From Candidatus Magasanikbacteria bacterium RIFOXYC2_FULL_42_28 (GTDB taxonomy: Bacteria > Patescibacteria > ABY1 > Magasanikbacterales > GWA2-37-8), in assembly GCA_001784435.1 (NCBI GenBank), contig MFQZ01000010.1, positions 40,944 through 104,943 of the forward strand: 64,000 nucleotides of DNA, written 5' to 3'. The translations under genes and the position numbers were made by a program. Each line of letters opens with the position of its first letter. Position 1 is the stretch's first letter. This document shows, piece after piece, positions 23,613 to 32,293 of this stretch. The notes under the pieces are model-generated. The model searched no databases. It had not been told where the DNA came from and saw only the letters and a list, made by a program, of their open reading frames with translations.

Positions 23613-24215
23613 ATGACGAACGATACTAATACTAACAATCAAGCCGGCGGTAATTCCGCGCCTCGTAAATCAGGCGGTTTTGGCGGTCGCGGTCGGGGCG
23701 GTAAAGGTGGACGTCCGGAAAGAGAAAAAAGTGAATTTGATTCCAATATTTTGGATTTGTCCCGCGTTACGCGCGTTACCGAAGGTGGTAAGCAGTTAAG
23801 TTTTCGCGCTTTGGTAGTAGTTGGTGATCGTCGCGGTCGAGTGGGGTTTGGTTTGGAAAAAGGTAAGGATGTGCAAATTGGGGTGGATAAAGCCACTCGT
23901 CAGGCCAAAAAACATTTGATTAAAGTGCCGATGCAAAATGAAACTATTCCGCATCGAATAATTTGTAAATTTAAGGCGGCCAAAGTTATGTTGGGTCCGG
24001 CTCCGCGCGGTTCCGGTATTATCGCCGGTGGCGCGGTGCGCGTGGTGCTTGAATTAGCGGGCGTGCCCAATGTTACTTCTAAAATTTTAGGCCACACTAA
24101 AAATAAAGTGGCGATTGTGAAAGCGACTTTTGGCGCTTTGGAACAATTGTTCCCGGTGCGAGTTAAAGCCGACCTGGCGCCAAAAAAGGCGACAGTGGAA
24201 AAAATTAAAGAATAA
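23613..24215 (+). CDS. rpsE: 30S ribosomal protein S5 with Gly/Arg-rich N-terminus
   Basis: 200 residues. About 35 Gly/Arg/Asn-rich residues (GGRGRGGKGGRPERE) precede the double-stranded RNA-binding-like domain (LSFRALVVVGDRRGRVGFGL) and the C-terminal fold (GIIAGGAVRVVLELAGV). Important for decoding accuracy. It is followed 5 bases later by rplO. In most bacteria rpmD lies between these two genes and it is absent here. Confidence 0.97.
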   Translation: MTNDTNTNNQAGGNSAPRKSGGFGGRGRGGKGGRPEREKSEFDSNILDLSRVTRVTEGGKQLSFRALVVVGDRRGRVGFGLEKGKDVQIGVDKATRQAKKHLIKVPMQNETIPHRIICKFKAAKVMLGPAPRGSGIIAGGAVRVVLELAGVPNVTSKILGHTKNKVAIVKATFGALEQLFPVRVKADLAPKKATVEKIKE

Positions 24216-24220
24216 ATTTT

Positions 24221-24661
24221 ATGGCATTATTAATCCATACTTTAAAACCGGCTCACGGCGCCAAACATTCTAAAAAGAAAGTTGGACGCGGTAACGCCTC
24301 CGGACACGGTACTTATTCCGGTCATGGCGGTAAAGGCCAAACAGCCCGCTCCGGTGGCGGTCGTGGTTTGAAATTAAAAGCGTTTAAACGCCAAATGCAA
24401 GCTACTCCGAAATTGGGCGGTTTTAAGAGTTTTAAGACCAAGCCGACCGAAGTTTATTTAGCTGATTTGGAATTAAAATTCAATGCTGGCGATACAGTTA
24501 CTTTGGTGACCTTGCTTGAGAAAAAATTAATCAAAACCAAAGATCGCGCCGCGAAAATCTTAAGCACGGGCGAGCTGACCAAAAAATTAACCATAGAAGG
24601 AGTAAAATGCACCGCTACGGCTACTGAAGCGATTAAGAAAGCGGGTGGCACAGTCGCGTAA
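24221..24661 (+). CDS. rplO: 50S ribosomal protein L15
   Basis: 146 residues. LKPAHGAKHSKKKVGRGNAS start, the Gly-rich GHGTYSGHGGKGQTARSGGG segment, and a C-terminal globular domain. A late assembly protein. Directly precedes secY by 11 bases, the usual order. Confidence 0.97.
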   Translation: MALLIHTLKPAHGAKHSKKKVGRGNASGHGTYSGHGGKGQTARSGGGRGLKLKAFKRQMQATPKLGGFKSFKTKPTEVYLADLELKFNAGDTVTLVTLLEKKLIKTKDRAAKILSTGELTKKLTIEGVKCTATATEAIKKAGGTVA

Positions 24662-24672
24662 AATTAAACGCT

Positions 24673-25947
24673 ATGTGGGATAAAATTACCCAAGTTTGGA
24701 AAATTAAAGATGTTCGCAACAACATCTTATTTGTGTTAGGCATGTTGACGATTTTTCGTTTGGTGGCTCATATTCCAATTCCGGGCGTGAACCTGGAAAA
24801 TTTGCGGTATTTTTTTGAAAGCAACCAAGTGCTGGGCATGTTGAATTTGTTTTCCGGTGGCACGATGGAAAATTTTTCGATTGTGATGTTGGGAGTGGCG
24901 CCATATATTACTTCGTCCATTATTTTTCAATTACTCGCGATGATTGTGCCAAAGTTGGAAGAAATGACCAAAGAAGGCGAAAGTGGCCAGCAAAAAATCA
25001 ACATGTATACGCGCTATTTGGCGGTGCCGTTGGCGTTTTTACAGTCCTTTGGCATGATTAAATTGTTAAATAATTCGTCTCGTCCGATTTTAGGGGACAT
25101 TAGCGGTTTTCAAATTTTCATTATCATGTTAACGATTACCGCCGGCACGATGTTTTTGGTTTGGATTGGTGAACTAATTACCGAAAAGAAAGTTGGCAAT
25201 GGTATTTCATTGTTGATTTTTGCCGGTATCGTTTCTAGCATTCCGACCGTTTTGCGCAACGCGTTTGTTAACTACACTCCTTCCGATTTTTATACTTTTG
25301 TCGCGTTCGCGGCAGTGGTGCTTGCGACAGTTGTCGGGGTGGTATTTATTAGCGAGGGCCAGCGCAATATCCCGGTTAATTATGCCAAACAAGTGCGCGG
25401 TAATCGCGTTTATGGCGGTTCTTCCACCCACTTGCCTTTGCGCGTTAACATGGCCGGCGTGATTCCGATTATCTTTGCGATTTCTTTAGTGATGTTTCCG
25501 CCGATGGTCGCTCAATTTTTTACCGGTAGCGCCTCACCATGGCTCGCGCAATTAGCGGTATCAACTATTCAAATTTTCCAAAATCAAACTGTTTACGCGG
25601 TTTTGTATTTCTTGTTAGTATTTGGTTTTACTTTTTTCTATACCGCTGTTATTTTTCATCCGCAAAAAATTTCCGAGAATTTACAGCGTCAAGGTGGTTT
25701 TATTCCGGGTATTCGTCCGGGTACAGAGACCGAAGCGTATTTAAAATCCACGATGAGTCGCATCAATTTAATCGGCGCGTTGTTTTTGGGAGCGATTGCC
25801 ATATTACCACTCGTAGTTACCGGATTTTCCGGTTCGCAAGTGTTCCAAGTGGGCGGTACTTCGATGTTAATCGTGGTAGCCGTAGCCATTGAAACAGCCA
25901 AACAAATTGAGGCGCAGGTGACGATGCATGAATATGATCGAATTTAA
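24673..25947 (+). CDS. secY: protein translocase subunit SecY
   Basis: Channel subunit of the Sec translocon; 424 residues with ten TM segments. Conserved GVAPYITSSIIFQLL, the cytosolic loop FISEGQRNIPVNYAKQ, and IRPGTETEAYL near the end. Last gene of the ribosomal block: a terminator follows at 25987-26010. adk and map come next but behind a new promoter. infA, rpmJ, rpsM, rpsK, rpsD, rpoA and rplQ, which often follow, are not in this window. Confidence 0.98.
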   Translation: MWDKITQVWKIKDVRNNILFVLGMLTIFRLVAHIPIPGVNLENLRYFFESNQVLGMLNLFSGGTMENFSIVMLGVAPYITSSIIFQLLAMIVPKLEEMTKEGESGQQKINMYTRYLAVPLAFLQSFGMIKLLNNSSRPILGDISGFQIFIIMLTITAGTMFLVWIGELITEKKVGNGISLLIFAGIVSSIPTVLRNAFVNYTPSDFYTFVAFAAVVLATVVGVVFISEGQRNIPVNYAKQVRGNRVYGGSSTHLPLRVNMAGVIPIIFAISLVMFPPMVAQFFTGSASPWLAQLAVSTIQIFQNQTVYAVLYFLLVFGFTFFYTAVIFHPQKISENLQRQGGFIPGIRPGTETEAYLKSTMSRINLIGALFLGAIAILPLVVTGFSGSQVFQVGGTSMLIVVAVAIETAKQIEAQVTMHEYDRI

Positions 25948-25986
25948 ATGTTTAGTAGTTTACTAGTTTAATTGTTTATTACCAAG

Positions 25987-26010
25987 GCCGGCTAAGTAGC
26001 TGGCTTTTTT
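25987..26010 (+). terminator. Rho-independent terminator after secY
   Basis: Stem GCCGGCTA/TAGCTGGC (25987-25994 with 25997-26004, one G-T pair) followed by six Ts. Confidence 0.75.
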
Positions 26011-26011
26011 A

Positions 26012-26125
26012 ATGTCAAATTTCCAATTTCCAATGTCAAATCAAATCCAAAGCTCAAATTACAAATTTGGCATTTTAATTTTGACATTGATTTGACATTG
26101 GAAATTTAGATTTTGAAATTATTGG
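26012..26125. repeat. long AT-rich inverted repeat (CCAATTTCCAATGTCAAA family)
   Basis: Almost the same sequence as 3343-3450: the left part (TGTCAAATTTCCAATTTCCA, then ATGTCAAATCAAATCCAAAG) is nearly identical, and the right part is its inverted counterpart. It lies between the secY terminator and the adk promoter. Confidence 0.75.
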
Positions 26126-26131
26126 ACGATA

Positions 26132-26161
26132 TTGCCAAACGGCTAGTATTTATGCTATAAT
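26132..26161 (+). promoter_or_regulatory. promoter of adk-map-ruvX
   Basis: TTGCCA (26132-26137) and TATAAT (26156-26161), 18-base spacer, 23 bases before the adk ATG. Confidence 0.7.
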
Positions 26162-26184
26162 TTCAACATAATTAACCACTTTTC

Positions 26185-26847
26185 ATGAAGAAAATAATAA
26201 TTCTATTCGGCCCACCTGGGTCGGGCAAAGGCACACAGGCCAAGTTATTGGCGCAAAAAACCGGTTATACTCATATCTCCACCGGTGATTTATTGCGTTC
26301 TTTGGGCGCGCGTGAAGATTTAAGCGCGGAGGAGATTAGGGCGCTTCATATTATGCAAGCCGGTGAACTCGTGCCCGACAAAGTTATTTATGATTTGGTA
26401 TTTGCGGTTATTGAAAATAATTTAAAAAATGGTACCGGCGTGATTTTAGATGGGGCCATTCGTAATTTGGAGCAGGCGCGCGCGTATCAGGATTTTTTTG
26501 TTAAAAATAATTGGGAGAATGAAATTTTGGCGCTGACTTTGGTTTTAACAGACGAAGAATCAGCTCGTCGTTTAACCACGCGTCTCGTGTGTCAAAAATG
26601 CGGTGAGATCTATCGTAACGATGGTAAAAATTCAGTTTGTAAAAAATGTGGCGCGCAATTGACCGTGCGCCCTGATGATGATTTTGGGTCTGTGAAAAAA
26701 CGCCTGAAAGCGCAAGGAAATGCCGCCCTGGCCCCAATTTTGGCTTTTTACGAGGCGTTGGGGGTGTTGCGCTATGTTGGCGGCTTAGGCACCATTGATA
26801 AGGTAAAAACAGCGTTAGAAGAGGTTTTAGAAGTAGCGGACAAGTAG
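26185..26847 (+). CDS. adk: adenylate kinase, zinc-lid type
   Basis: Converts AMP and ATP to two ADP. 220 residues. P-loop GPPGSGKGTQ (8-17), the AMP-site STGDLLR, then GVILDGAIRNLEQA (canonical DGFPR is replaced by DGAIR), and a LID domain with four Cys in CQKCGEIY...CKKCG. It heads a short operon with map. The DGAIR change affects the conserved Phe-Pro of the AMP site but keeps Asp, Gly and Arg. Confidence 0.93.
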   Translation: MKKIIILFGPPGSGKGTQAKLLAQKTGYTHISTGDLLRSLGAREDLSAEEIRALHIMQAGELVPDKVIYDLVFAVIENNLKNGTGVILDGAIRNLEQARAYQDFFVKNNWENEILALTLVLTDEESARRLTTRLVCQKCGEIYRNDGKNSVCKKCGAQLTVRPDDDFGSVKKRLKAQGNAALAPILAFYEALGVLRYVGGLGTIDKVKTALEEVLEVADK

Positions 26848-26904
26848 TATATTTTTTGAATTTGTTTAGGATTTAGTGTTTAGAATTTAGAGTTTATTAA
26901 TCGT

Positions 26905-27717
26905 ATGGCTTATATCAAAACCAGACAAGAAATAAATTTAATTTTACAGGGCGGTAAAAAGATGGGCAAAATTTTGGAGGACTTGGGAAAATTAGCCAAA
27001 CCCGGAATATCGGCGTATGAGTTGGATTTGATTTCGGAAAAAATGATTATCGCGTCCGGTGGGGTGCCGGCGTTTAAGGGCTATCAAGGTCGGAAATCCG
27101 ATCCGCCATTTCCATCCACCACTTGCATGTCCGTTAACGAAGAATTAGTGCACGGCGTGGCGCGGAAAAATTTAATTTTAAAAGAGGGTGATATTTTTAG
27201 TTTGGATATTGGAATGGAATACCCTGTGAATAAAAAAAATAAATCGGGATATTTTACCGATACGGCGATTACTTTAATTGTGGGTGATAAAAAACCAATT
27301 CCCGAGGTGGAAAAATTATTGCGGGTTACGAAAGAAGCATTGGAAGTGGGGATTAAGGCGGCAGTGCCGGGCGCGCCCGTGTCGGCGATTGGTAAGGCAA
27401 TTGAGCAATACGTCAATTCACAGGGCAAATACGGCATTGTACGCGACCTCGTGGGCCATGGCGTGGGTCACGCGGTGCACGAGGACCCGAGAGTGCCGAA
27501 TTATTATGATAAACGCTTGGATCATTTTATATTAAAACCTGGCATGGTAATCGCCATTGAACCGATGATATCTTTGGGCGGTTATGAAATTGTGACGGCT
27601 GATGACGGTTGGACAATTTCAATGGCCGACTCGTCGCTGTGCGCTCATTTTGAACATACGCTGGTGATTACGGAAAAAGGAAATAAGGTCGCAACAAGGC
27701 GACCGAGTGAAAAATAA
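26905..27717 (+). CDS. map: methionine aminopeptidase, type I
   Basis: Removes the initiator Met from new proteins. 270 residues. The metal ligands are in SLDIGMEY and GYFTDTAIT (two Asp), GHGVGHAVHEDP (His), and later Glu in IEPM and in the FEHTLVITEKG end. The 57-base gap from adk has TTTAGGATTTAGTGTTTAGA-type repeat words. ruvX starts one base after the stop codon. Confidence 0.96.
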   Translation: MAYIKTRQEINLILQGGKKMGKILEDLGKLAKPGISAYELDLISEKMIIASGGVPAFKGYQGRKSDPPFPSTTCMSVNEELVHGVARKNLILKEGDIFSLDIGMEYPVNKKNKSGYFTDTAITLIVGDKKPIPEVEKLLRVTKEALEVGIKAAVPGAPVSAIGKAIEQYVNSQGKYGIVRDLVGHGVGHAVHEDPRVPNYYDKRLDHFILKPGMVIAIEPMISLGGYEIVTADDGWTISMADSSLCAHFEHTLVITEKGNKVATRRPSEK

Positions 27718-27718
27718 T

Positions 27719-28102
27719 ATGAATATTCTCGCTCTTGATTATGGACAAAAAAATATCGGTTTGGCGTGGTGTGATACCGGCATTGGCGCGCCATTGCCGT
27801 TTGGGGTTATTAAGGGTGGAGATTTTGCCGAATTAGTAAAAGTTATTAAAACCGAAAATATCGATAAAGTAATTATTGGTTTGCCTTTGGGAATGGACGG
27901 TAAAGAAAAAGCCAATACGGCGCGCGTGCGTGAATTTGGCGAGCAATTAAAAAAACAAATTACCGCGTCGGTAGAATTTTTTGATGAGCGGTTTTCTTCG
28001 CAACAAGCGGACCGCAGTGAAGGAGGAGTATCAAGAGACGAGAAGTCGGCGATGATTATTTTAGAAAGCTATTTAGCCAGTGTAAAAAATTCCAAACTCT
28101 AA
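27719..28102 (+). CDS. ruvX: putative pre-16S rRNA nuclease / RuvX (YqgF family)
   Basis: 127 residues, RNase H-like fold. ILALDYGQKNIGLAW holds the first catalytic Asp. GLPLGMDGKEKANTARVREF and FFDERFSSQQAD follow in the order of the family, implicated in 16S rRNA 5' end processing. The ATG at 27719 is preferred because an upstream GTG would overlap map. Confidence 0.93.
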   Translation: MNILALDYGQKNIGLAWCDTGIGAPLPFGVIKGGDFAELVKVIKTENIDKVIIGLPLGMDGKEKANTARVREFGEQLKKQITASVEFFDERFSSQQADRSEGGVSRDEKSAMIILESYLASVKNSKL

Positions 28103-28206
28103 ATACTAAACTCTAAACAAATCCAAATGTTTTAAACTCAAAGTTTTGTTCATTTGAATTTAAAGTTTTGAACTTGTTTAGAATTTAGGGTTTAGTATTT
28201 AGTGTT
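28099..28206. repeat. AT-rich inverted repeat between ruvX and recO
   Basis: CTCTAAATACTAAACTCTAA on the left is matched by inverted GTTTAGAATTTAGGGTTTAG on the right, with a central AACTCAAAGTTTTG...AAAGTTTTGAA. A long hairpin is possible. Same style as copies near 19041 and 26857. Confidence 0.65.
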
Positions 28207-28208
28207 TT

Positions 28209-28745
28209 ATGTTGTGTATTGTTTTATCCCGTCGTGATATCCGCGAATTTGATCAGCTGATTACCTTTTACTCGCGTGACCAAGGCAAAATTGAAGTTTT
28301 GGCGCGCGGGATTAAAAAAATTTTAAGTAAAAATTCCGCGTCGCTTGCTCCCGGCAATGTTGTGGAAGCGGAAATTATCGCTGGTAAAGAAAATTATATT
28401 CTGGGCGGGGTGGAACTATGGCAAAGTTTTAATGAGCACCGCCATAATTTACAAAGCCGACTTTTTTTACAATGGAGTTTGTCTTTCGCGTCGGTGTTTT
28501 GCGCCAAAGAATTACCGGACGCGATGATGTTTAAATTGTTATATCGTTGGCTCAAATTTTTAAACCGTTCGGCTTCGCCGACAATATTAGCCGCCGATCA
28601 CTTTGCCCGGCGGGTGCTGGAATTGTCCGGTTTTGATCCTAATCATGATAAAAAAATAACCAATCATAAGTCATTATATACTTTCGCGATTTATCACGCC
28701 GAAAAGCATTTAGGTGATTGGGGAAATATGTTAATAATTTACTAA
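28209..28745 (+). CDS. recO: DNA repair protein RecO, short form
   Basis: Helps load RecA on SSB-coated DNA. 178 residues, shorter than the usual ~240. The N-terminal OB domain is clear (IREFDQLITFYSRDQGKIEV then LARGIKK, and LAPGNVVEAEI). The helical C-terminal part is present but the zinc-finger cysteines of longer homologues are missing. Flanked on both sides by AT-rich inverted repeats. Confidence 0.82.
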   Translation: MLCIVLSRRDIREFDQLITFYSRDQGKIEVLARGIKKILSKNSASLAPGNVVEAEIIAGKENYILGGVELWQSFNEHRHNLQSRLFLQWSLSFASVFCAKELPDAMMFKLLYRWLKFLNRSASPTILAADHFARRVLELSGFDPNHDKKITNHKSLYTFAIYHAEKHLGDWGNMLIIY

Positions 28746-28852
28746 GGCCTAATTTACTAATTAACTAATAAAATTTCAAATTATTAAATTTATAAATTAG
28801 GCATTGGAAATTTTATTAGATATTAGCGAATTAGTTAATTTAAATCGTATAT
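28746..28852. repeat. AT-rich inverted repeat between recO and asnS
   Basis: CCTAATTTACTAATTAACTA followed by a partly inverted copy (TAAATTAGG...ATTAGTTAATTTA). It can form a long hairpin and ends just before the asnS start region, where a TATATT box (28848-28853) lies 11 bases ahead of the ATG. Confidence 0.55.
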
Positions 28853-28864
28853 TAAACCTATTAT

Positions 28865-30157
28865 ATGTCAACATTTATCAAAGATTTATCTATCAAAGTC
28901 GGAGAGTTAGTAACTATCTCTGGTTGGCTGTATAACAAGCGTGGAAGTGGGCCGTTACAATTTTTAGAATTGCGTGATGGCACTGGTTGGACACAAGCGG
29001 TCGCGGCGAAAAAGGATTTGTCAGAGGCGGTTTGGTCGGCGACTGAAAGTGTTGGCCAAGAATCATCGGTAGAAGTTACCGGTGTCGTGGCTAAACACCC
29101 GAAAAAGGAAAATGTTTTTGAATTACAAGTAACCGATTTTAAAATTTTACAAAACGCGGTTGATTACCCAATCGCGCTTAAAGACCACGGGCCGGATTTT
29201 TTAATGGACAATCGGCATTTGTGGTTGCGTAGCAAAAAACAATGGGCAATTTTGCGCGTACGTGATGCGATTATCATGGCGATTAATGAATATTTGCATC
29301 AGGAAAATTTTATCAAGACTGATTCACCAGTATTTACGCCCAATGCTTGTGAGGGTACAACTACATTGTTTAAAGTACCATATTTTGATTTGGGCGATGC
29401 GTTTCTTTCTCAGTCCGGTCAACTATATATTGAAGCGGCGATTATGTCAGTTGGGCGTTGTTATGATTTTGGGCCGGTATTCCGTGCAGAAAAATCAAAA
29501 ACCAAACGTCATTTAACCGAATTTTGGATAATGGATGCCGAAGCCGCATTTGTGGAGCACGAAGAGCATCTGAAAATTCAAGAGGGTTTGGTACGTCATA
29601 TTATTCGCTATTGTTTAACTCATTGCGTTGAAGAATTAGCAGTGTTGGAGCGTGATACGGCCAAATTAAAATTAGCCGACGCGCCGTTTACGCGTTACAC
29701 TTATGACGAAGCGATTAAAAAATTAAATGAATTGGGTAGTGATATTAAATATGGCGAGGATTTGGGCAATGATGACGAAGGAATTTTGACCAAAGACAGC
29801 GTCGTGCCGGTGTTTATTGAAAAATGGCCAAAATCAATTAAGCCATTTTATATGAAGCGCGATCCGGAAAACGCGGATAGAGTTTTAAACGATGATTTAA
29901 TCGCGACCGACGGTGGGGGAGAATTAATCGGTGGCAGTCAGCGCGAAGATGATCACGATTTGTTATTGGAAAGAATCAAAGCCGAAGGATTAAATGTTGC
30001 CGATTATCAGTGGTATTTGGATTTGCGCAAATTTGGCAGCGTGCCCCATTCTGGCTTTGGCATTGGTTTAGAGCGCGCCGTGCGTTGGATTTGCGGGGTA
30101 GAGCATATTCGCGAGTGTATTCCGTTTCCGCGGACAATTGGGAGGTTGAGACCGTAA
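28865..30157 (+). CDS. asnS: asparaginyl-tRNA synthetase
   Basis: Class II synthetase, 430 residues. N-terminal OB anticodon-binding domain (ISGWLYNKRGSGPLQFLELR), motif 2 FRAEKSKTKRHLTEFWIMDAE-type segment, and motif 3 GFGIGLERAVRWICG. The LTEFWIMDAEAAF stretch favours AsnRS over AspRS. Stop codon directly abuts the stop of the convergent metallophosphoesterase gene, with no base between. Confidence 0.94.
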   Translation: MSTFIKDLSIKVGELVTISGWLYNKRGSGPLQFLELRDGTGWTQAVAAKKDLSEAVWSATESVGQESSVEVTGVVAKHPKKENVFELQVTDFKILQNAVDYPIALKDHGPDFLMDNRHLWLRSKKQWAILRVRDAIIMAINEYLHQENFIKTDSPVFTPNACEGTTTLFKVPYFDLGDAFLSQSGQLYIEAAIMSVGRCYDFGPVFRAEKSKTKRHLTEFWIMDAEAAFVEHEEHLKIQEGLVRHIIRYCLTHCVEELAVLERDTAKLKLADAPFTRYTYDEAIKKLNELGSDIKYGEDLGNDDEGILTKDSVVPVFIEKWPKSIKPFYMKRDPENADRVLNDDLIATDGGGELIGGSQREDDHDLLLERIKAEGLNVADYQWYLDLRKFGSVPHSGFGIGLERAVRWICGVEHIRECIPFPRTIGRLRP

Positions 30158-31174
30158 TTATTTTATATTTAAAATCGCCACCTCTGGCATTAAGCCAAAG
30201 CGAATAGGCGCGGCGCTTTCGCCAGCTCCGACCGTGGTAAAAATCGGAATGTTGTTGTAGTATTTTAGTCCGCGATAAAAATTTCGGTGCATTTTGATTT
30301 CCGCGCTCACTACCGGCCCCAGGCCCGGCAAATGAATTTGTCCGCCATGCGTGTGGCCGGTCAAAACTAAGTCCGGTTTTTTAAGTTCCGTTGGCCAGTG
30401 TAAGACGCCGTCGGGGTTATGAGTTAAGAAAATCAAGGGCGTGGTTTTATCCCAATTTTTTAATTCGTCAAAATTAATTTGTCCGCCCCATAAATCATCC
30501 AGTCCAAAAATACAAATATCGCGATTCGGTAATTTGAGACGTTCCAATTTATTTTTTAAAAGCGGAATTTTTAATTTGGCCATTTGGTCGGCTAATACCG
30601 GCGCGCGGTTTTCAAACATCATTACGCCTGGCCGGCCGGCACCATATTCGTGGTTGCCCATTACATAATATATTGGGAAGCGACCGACCAGTTGCCCGAA
30701 TGGCGCCATAAAGGCGCTTTCGTTTTCGTCCGTGCCTTCATTATCAATCAAGTCGCCCCCTAACAGTACCAAATCCGGGTTCTCGGCAGTAATTTTGTCC
30801 ACAATTTTTTGCGACCATTTGGTTTTTTTAAGCGACATGCCGAGTTGCAAATCAGCCACAAAAGCAATTTTTAATCCGGCGAGCGCGCTTATTTTTATTT
30901 TTTTGCGGTGGATAAATAAAAAGTGCGGGGTGGCAAAGGCGACAATTAGTAATATCAGCCCCAGTATCTCCAAATATCCGGAAATCATATTAGCCAATAA
31001 AAAAATGGCGCCCACAATAAACAGGGTGATAACATGGTAAATCCGCATACGGTAATGACCCAGCCGAACGGTCGGATGTTTGCGCTCGCGGTATAAAAAT
31101 ATAAACGCGATAATAGCGGTGACAAAGTAGGTATAAGTTAAAATTTGCGCGATATTCATACTAAAATAGGGCAT
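30158..31174 (-). CDS. membrane-anchored metallophosphoesterase (YkuE/YaeI-like)
   Basis: 338 residues. Three or four TM segments occupy the first ~85 residues; the calcineurin-like domain follows. Metal motifs in order: AFVADLQLG (Asp; the usual His is Gln), LGGDLIDN, MGNHEYG, LTHNPDG and LTGHTHGGQIHLP. Homologues hydrolyse phosphodiesters, some acting on UDP-diacylglucosamine or lipids. The substrate here is unknown. The DxH motif reads DLQ, a change from the usual Asp-x-His. Confidence 0.9.
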   Translation of the reverse strand: MPYFSMNIAQILTYTYFVTAIIAFIFLYRERKHPTVRLGHYRMRIYHVITLFIVGAIFLLANMISGYLEILGLILLIVAFATPHFLFIHRKKIKISALAGLKIAFVADLQLGMSLKKTKWSQKIVDKITAENPDLVLLGGDLIDNEGTDENESAFMAPFGQLVGRFPIYYVMGNHEYGAGRPGVMMFENRAPVLADQMAKLKIPLLKNKLERLKLPNRDICIFGLDDLWGGQINFDELKNWDKTTPLIFLTHNPDGVLHWPTELKKPDLVLTGHTHGGQIHLPGLGPVVSAEIKMHRNFYRGLKYYNNIPIFTTVGAGESAAPIRFGLMPEVAILNIK

Positions 31175-31217
31175 TAATTATTATATACCATAAGGTGTTT
31201 TTTGACAATATTAGAGC

Positions 31218-31246
31218 TTGATTTTTTGTCTAATTTATGCTATAAT
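31218..31246 (+). promoter_or_regulatory. promoter of the AbiEii-type pair
   Basis: TTGATT (31218-31223) and TATAAT (31241-31246), 17-base spacer. The predicted start is near 31253, only about three bases before the ATG at 31256. Confidence 0.7.
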
Positions 31247-31255
31247 AACAGTATA

Positions 31256-31474
31256 ATGATCTTAAATATGCGCAATTGGAGCACGGATTTGAAGGAATTA
31301 AAGAAGGATAAAAAGCAATATACCATTTGGCGCTTGGAGCAATTGGTGAATTTTGGTTTGGGTAAAGAAAAATTAAGTCGGAAACAACTAGTGGATAATT
31401 GGTCGGTTTTACATCTTGATCCAAAAAAGAAAAAATATCTAAAACTTTTGCTATGGGGACAAAGAGTATCCTAA
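31256..31474 (+). CDS. small protein upstream of AbiEii-like toxin (possible antitoxin)
   Basis: 72 residues from the ATG at 31256 (a second in-frame ATG is at 31268). It is basic and helical (STDLKELKKDKKQYTIWRLE then LVNFGLGKEKLS). No family is recognised. It overlaps the next gene by 22 bases, which is typical of toxin-antitoxin pairs. The role as antitoxin is inferred from position only. The very short distance from the promoter suggests a leaderless mRNA. Confidence 0.6.
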   Translation: MILNMRNWSTDLKELKKDKKQYTIWRLEQLVNFGLGKEKLSRKQLVDNWSVLHLDPKKKKYLKLLLWGQRVS

Positions 31475-32115
31475 GCGCGAGACAAACTAAGTTGTTAAAT
31501 TTAATTGGCGCGCAAAAACAAATCACCAATCATTTTTATCTGGGTGGCGGCACGGCGTTGGCTGAATTTTATTTGCATCATCGCTATTCCGAGGACTTGG
31601 ATTTTTTTGCCGAAGAAGAATTTGACGCGCAGTCGGTTTCGGTATTTCTGAAAGACATTTCTAAAGAAATGAAGATAAAAAAAGTTGATTTTGAACAAAG
31701 TTTTAATCGAAATTTATTTTTTTTAGATTTTGGCGGTGAGGTTATTAAGACCGAATTTACCTATTATCCGTTCCCAAGAATTGAGAAGCGTTTAAAAGTA
31801 GGGGAATTGGCAGTGGATAGTTTGTTGGATATCGCGGTAAATAAAATTTTTACAATTTACCAAAAACCGCGCGCTCGAGATTTTATTGATTTGTATTTTA
31901 TTATCAAAAAAGAAAAGTGGACGGTGGCGGATTTAGTAAAAAAAGCGAAAGTGAAATTTGATTGGCATGTTGATTTACTGCAACTGGGGTCACAGTTTTT
32001 GCAGGTTGAAACGGTAAAAGATTATCCACGCCTGATAAAAAAAATAAAGCCGGATGTATGGCAGGAATTTTTTATTGATGAGGCGAAGGGGTTGGATGCG
32101 AAGATTTTAGAGTAA
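31453..32115 (+). CDS. AbiEii/AbiGii-type nucleotidyltransferase
   Basis: 220 residues. YLGGGTALAEFYLHHRYSED, then LDFFAEEEF, is the nucleotidyltransferase signature (GG...T, then DLDFF with the metal Asp residues) of AbiEii toxins and relatives. Such toxins, where tested, modify tRNA or use NTPs to block growth, and act in abortive phage defence with an AbiEi-type antitoxin. No AbiEi homologue is next to it; a small overlapping gene precedes it. No other defence genes are nearby. Function as a toxin is inferred from the family. Confidence 0.8.
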   Translation: MGTKSILSARQTKLLNLIGAQKQITNHFYLGGGTALAEFYLHHRYSEDLDFFAEEEFDAQSVSVFLKDISKEMKIKKVDFEQSFNRNLFFLDFGGEVIKTEFTYYPFPRIEKRLKVGELAVDSLLDIAVNKIFTIYQKPRARDFIDLYFIIKKEKWTVADLVKKAKVKFDWHVDLLQLGSQFLQVETVKDYPRLIKKIKPDVWQEFFIDEAKGLDAKILE

Positions 32116-32168
32116 AAAGATGTGTCAATATAAAATAGAGATACCATAAATGGCATCTCTATTTTTTG

Positions 32169-32252
32169 TGCCGCGAGAGAGAATCGAACTCTCATGACCT
32201 TGCGATCGCTGGATTTTGAGTCCAGTGCGTCTACCAGTTCCGCCATCGCGGC
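32169..32252 (-). tRNA. tRNA-Leu (anticodon CAA)
   Basis: Class II tRNA of 84 bases on the minus strand. The acceptor GCCGCGA pairs with TCGCGGC, the anticodon stem CTGGA/TCCAG has loop CTCAAAA (anticodon CAA), there is a long variable arm, and the T arm is GAGAG/CTCTC around TTCGATT. The discriminator is A. CCA is not encoded. It is divergent from parA with overlapping promoters. Confidence 0.95.
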
Positions 32253-32264
32253 TAATATTCACAA

Positions 32265-32293
32265 ATTATACTATTTCTTTGCCACTTTGTCAA
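32265..32293 (-). promoter_or_regulatory. promoter of tRNA-Leu
   Basis: On the minus strand, TTGACA (32288-32293) and TATAAT (32265-32270) with a 17-base spacer, 12 bases before the tRNA 5' end. It overlaps the parA promoter on the other strand. Confidence 0.85.

Noticed and set aside
32022..32246. Minus-strand ORF MAELVDALDSKSSDRK...
   Set aside because: It is the translated tRNA-Leu gene, a well-known false ORF.
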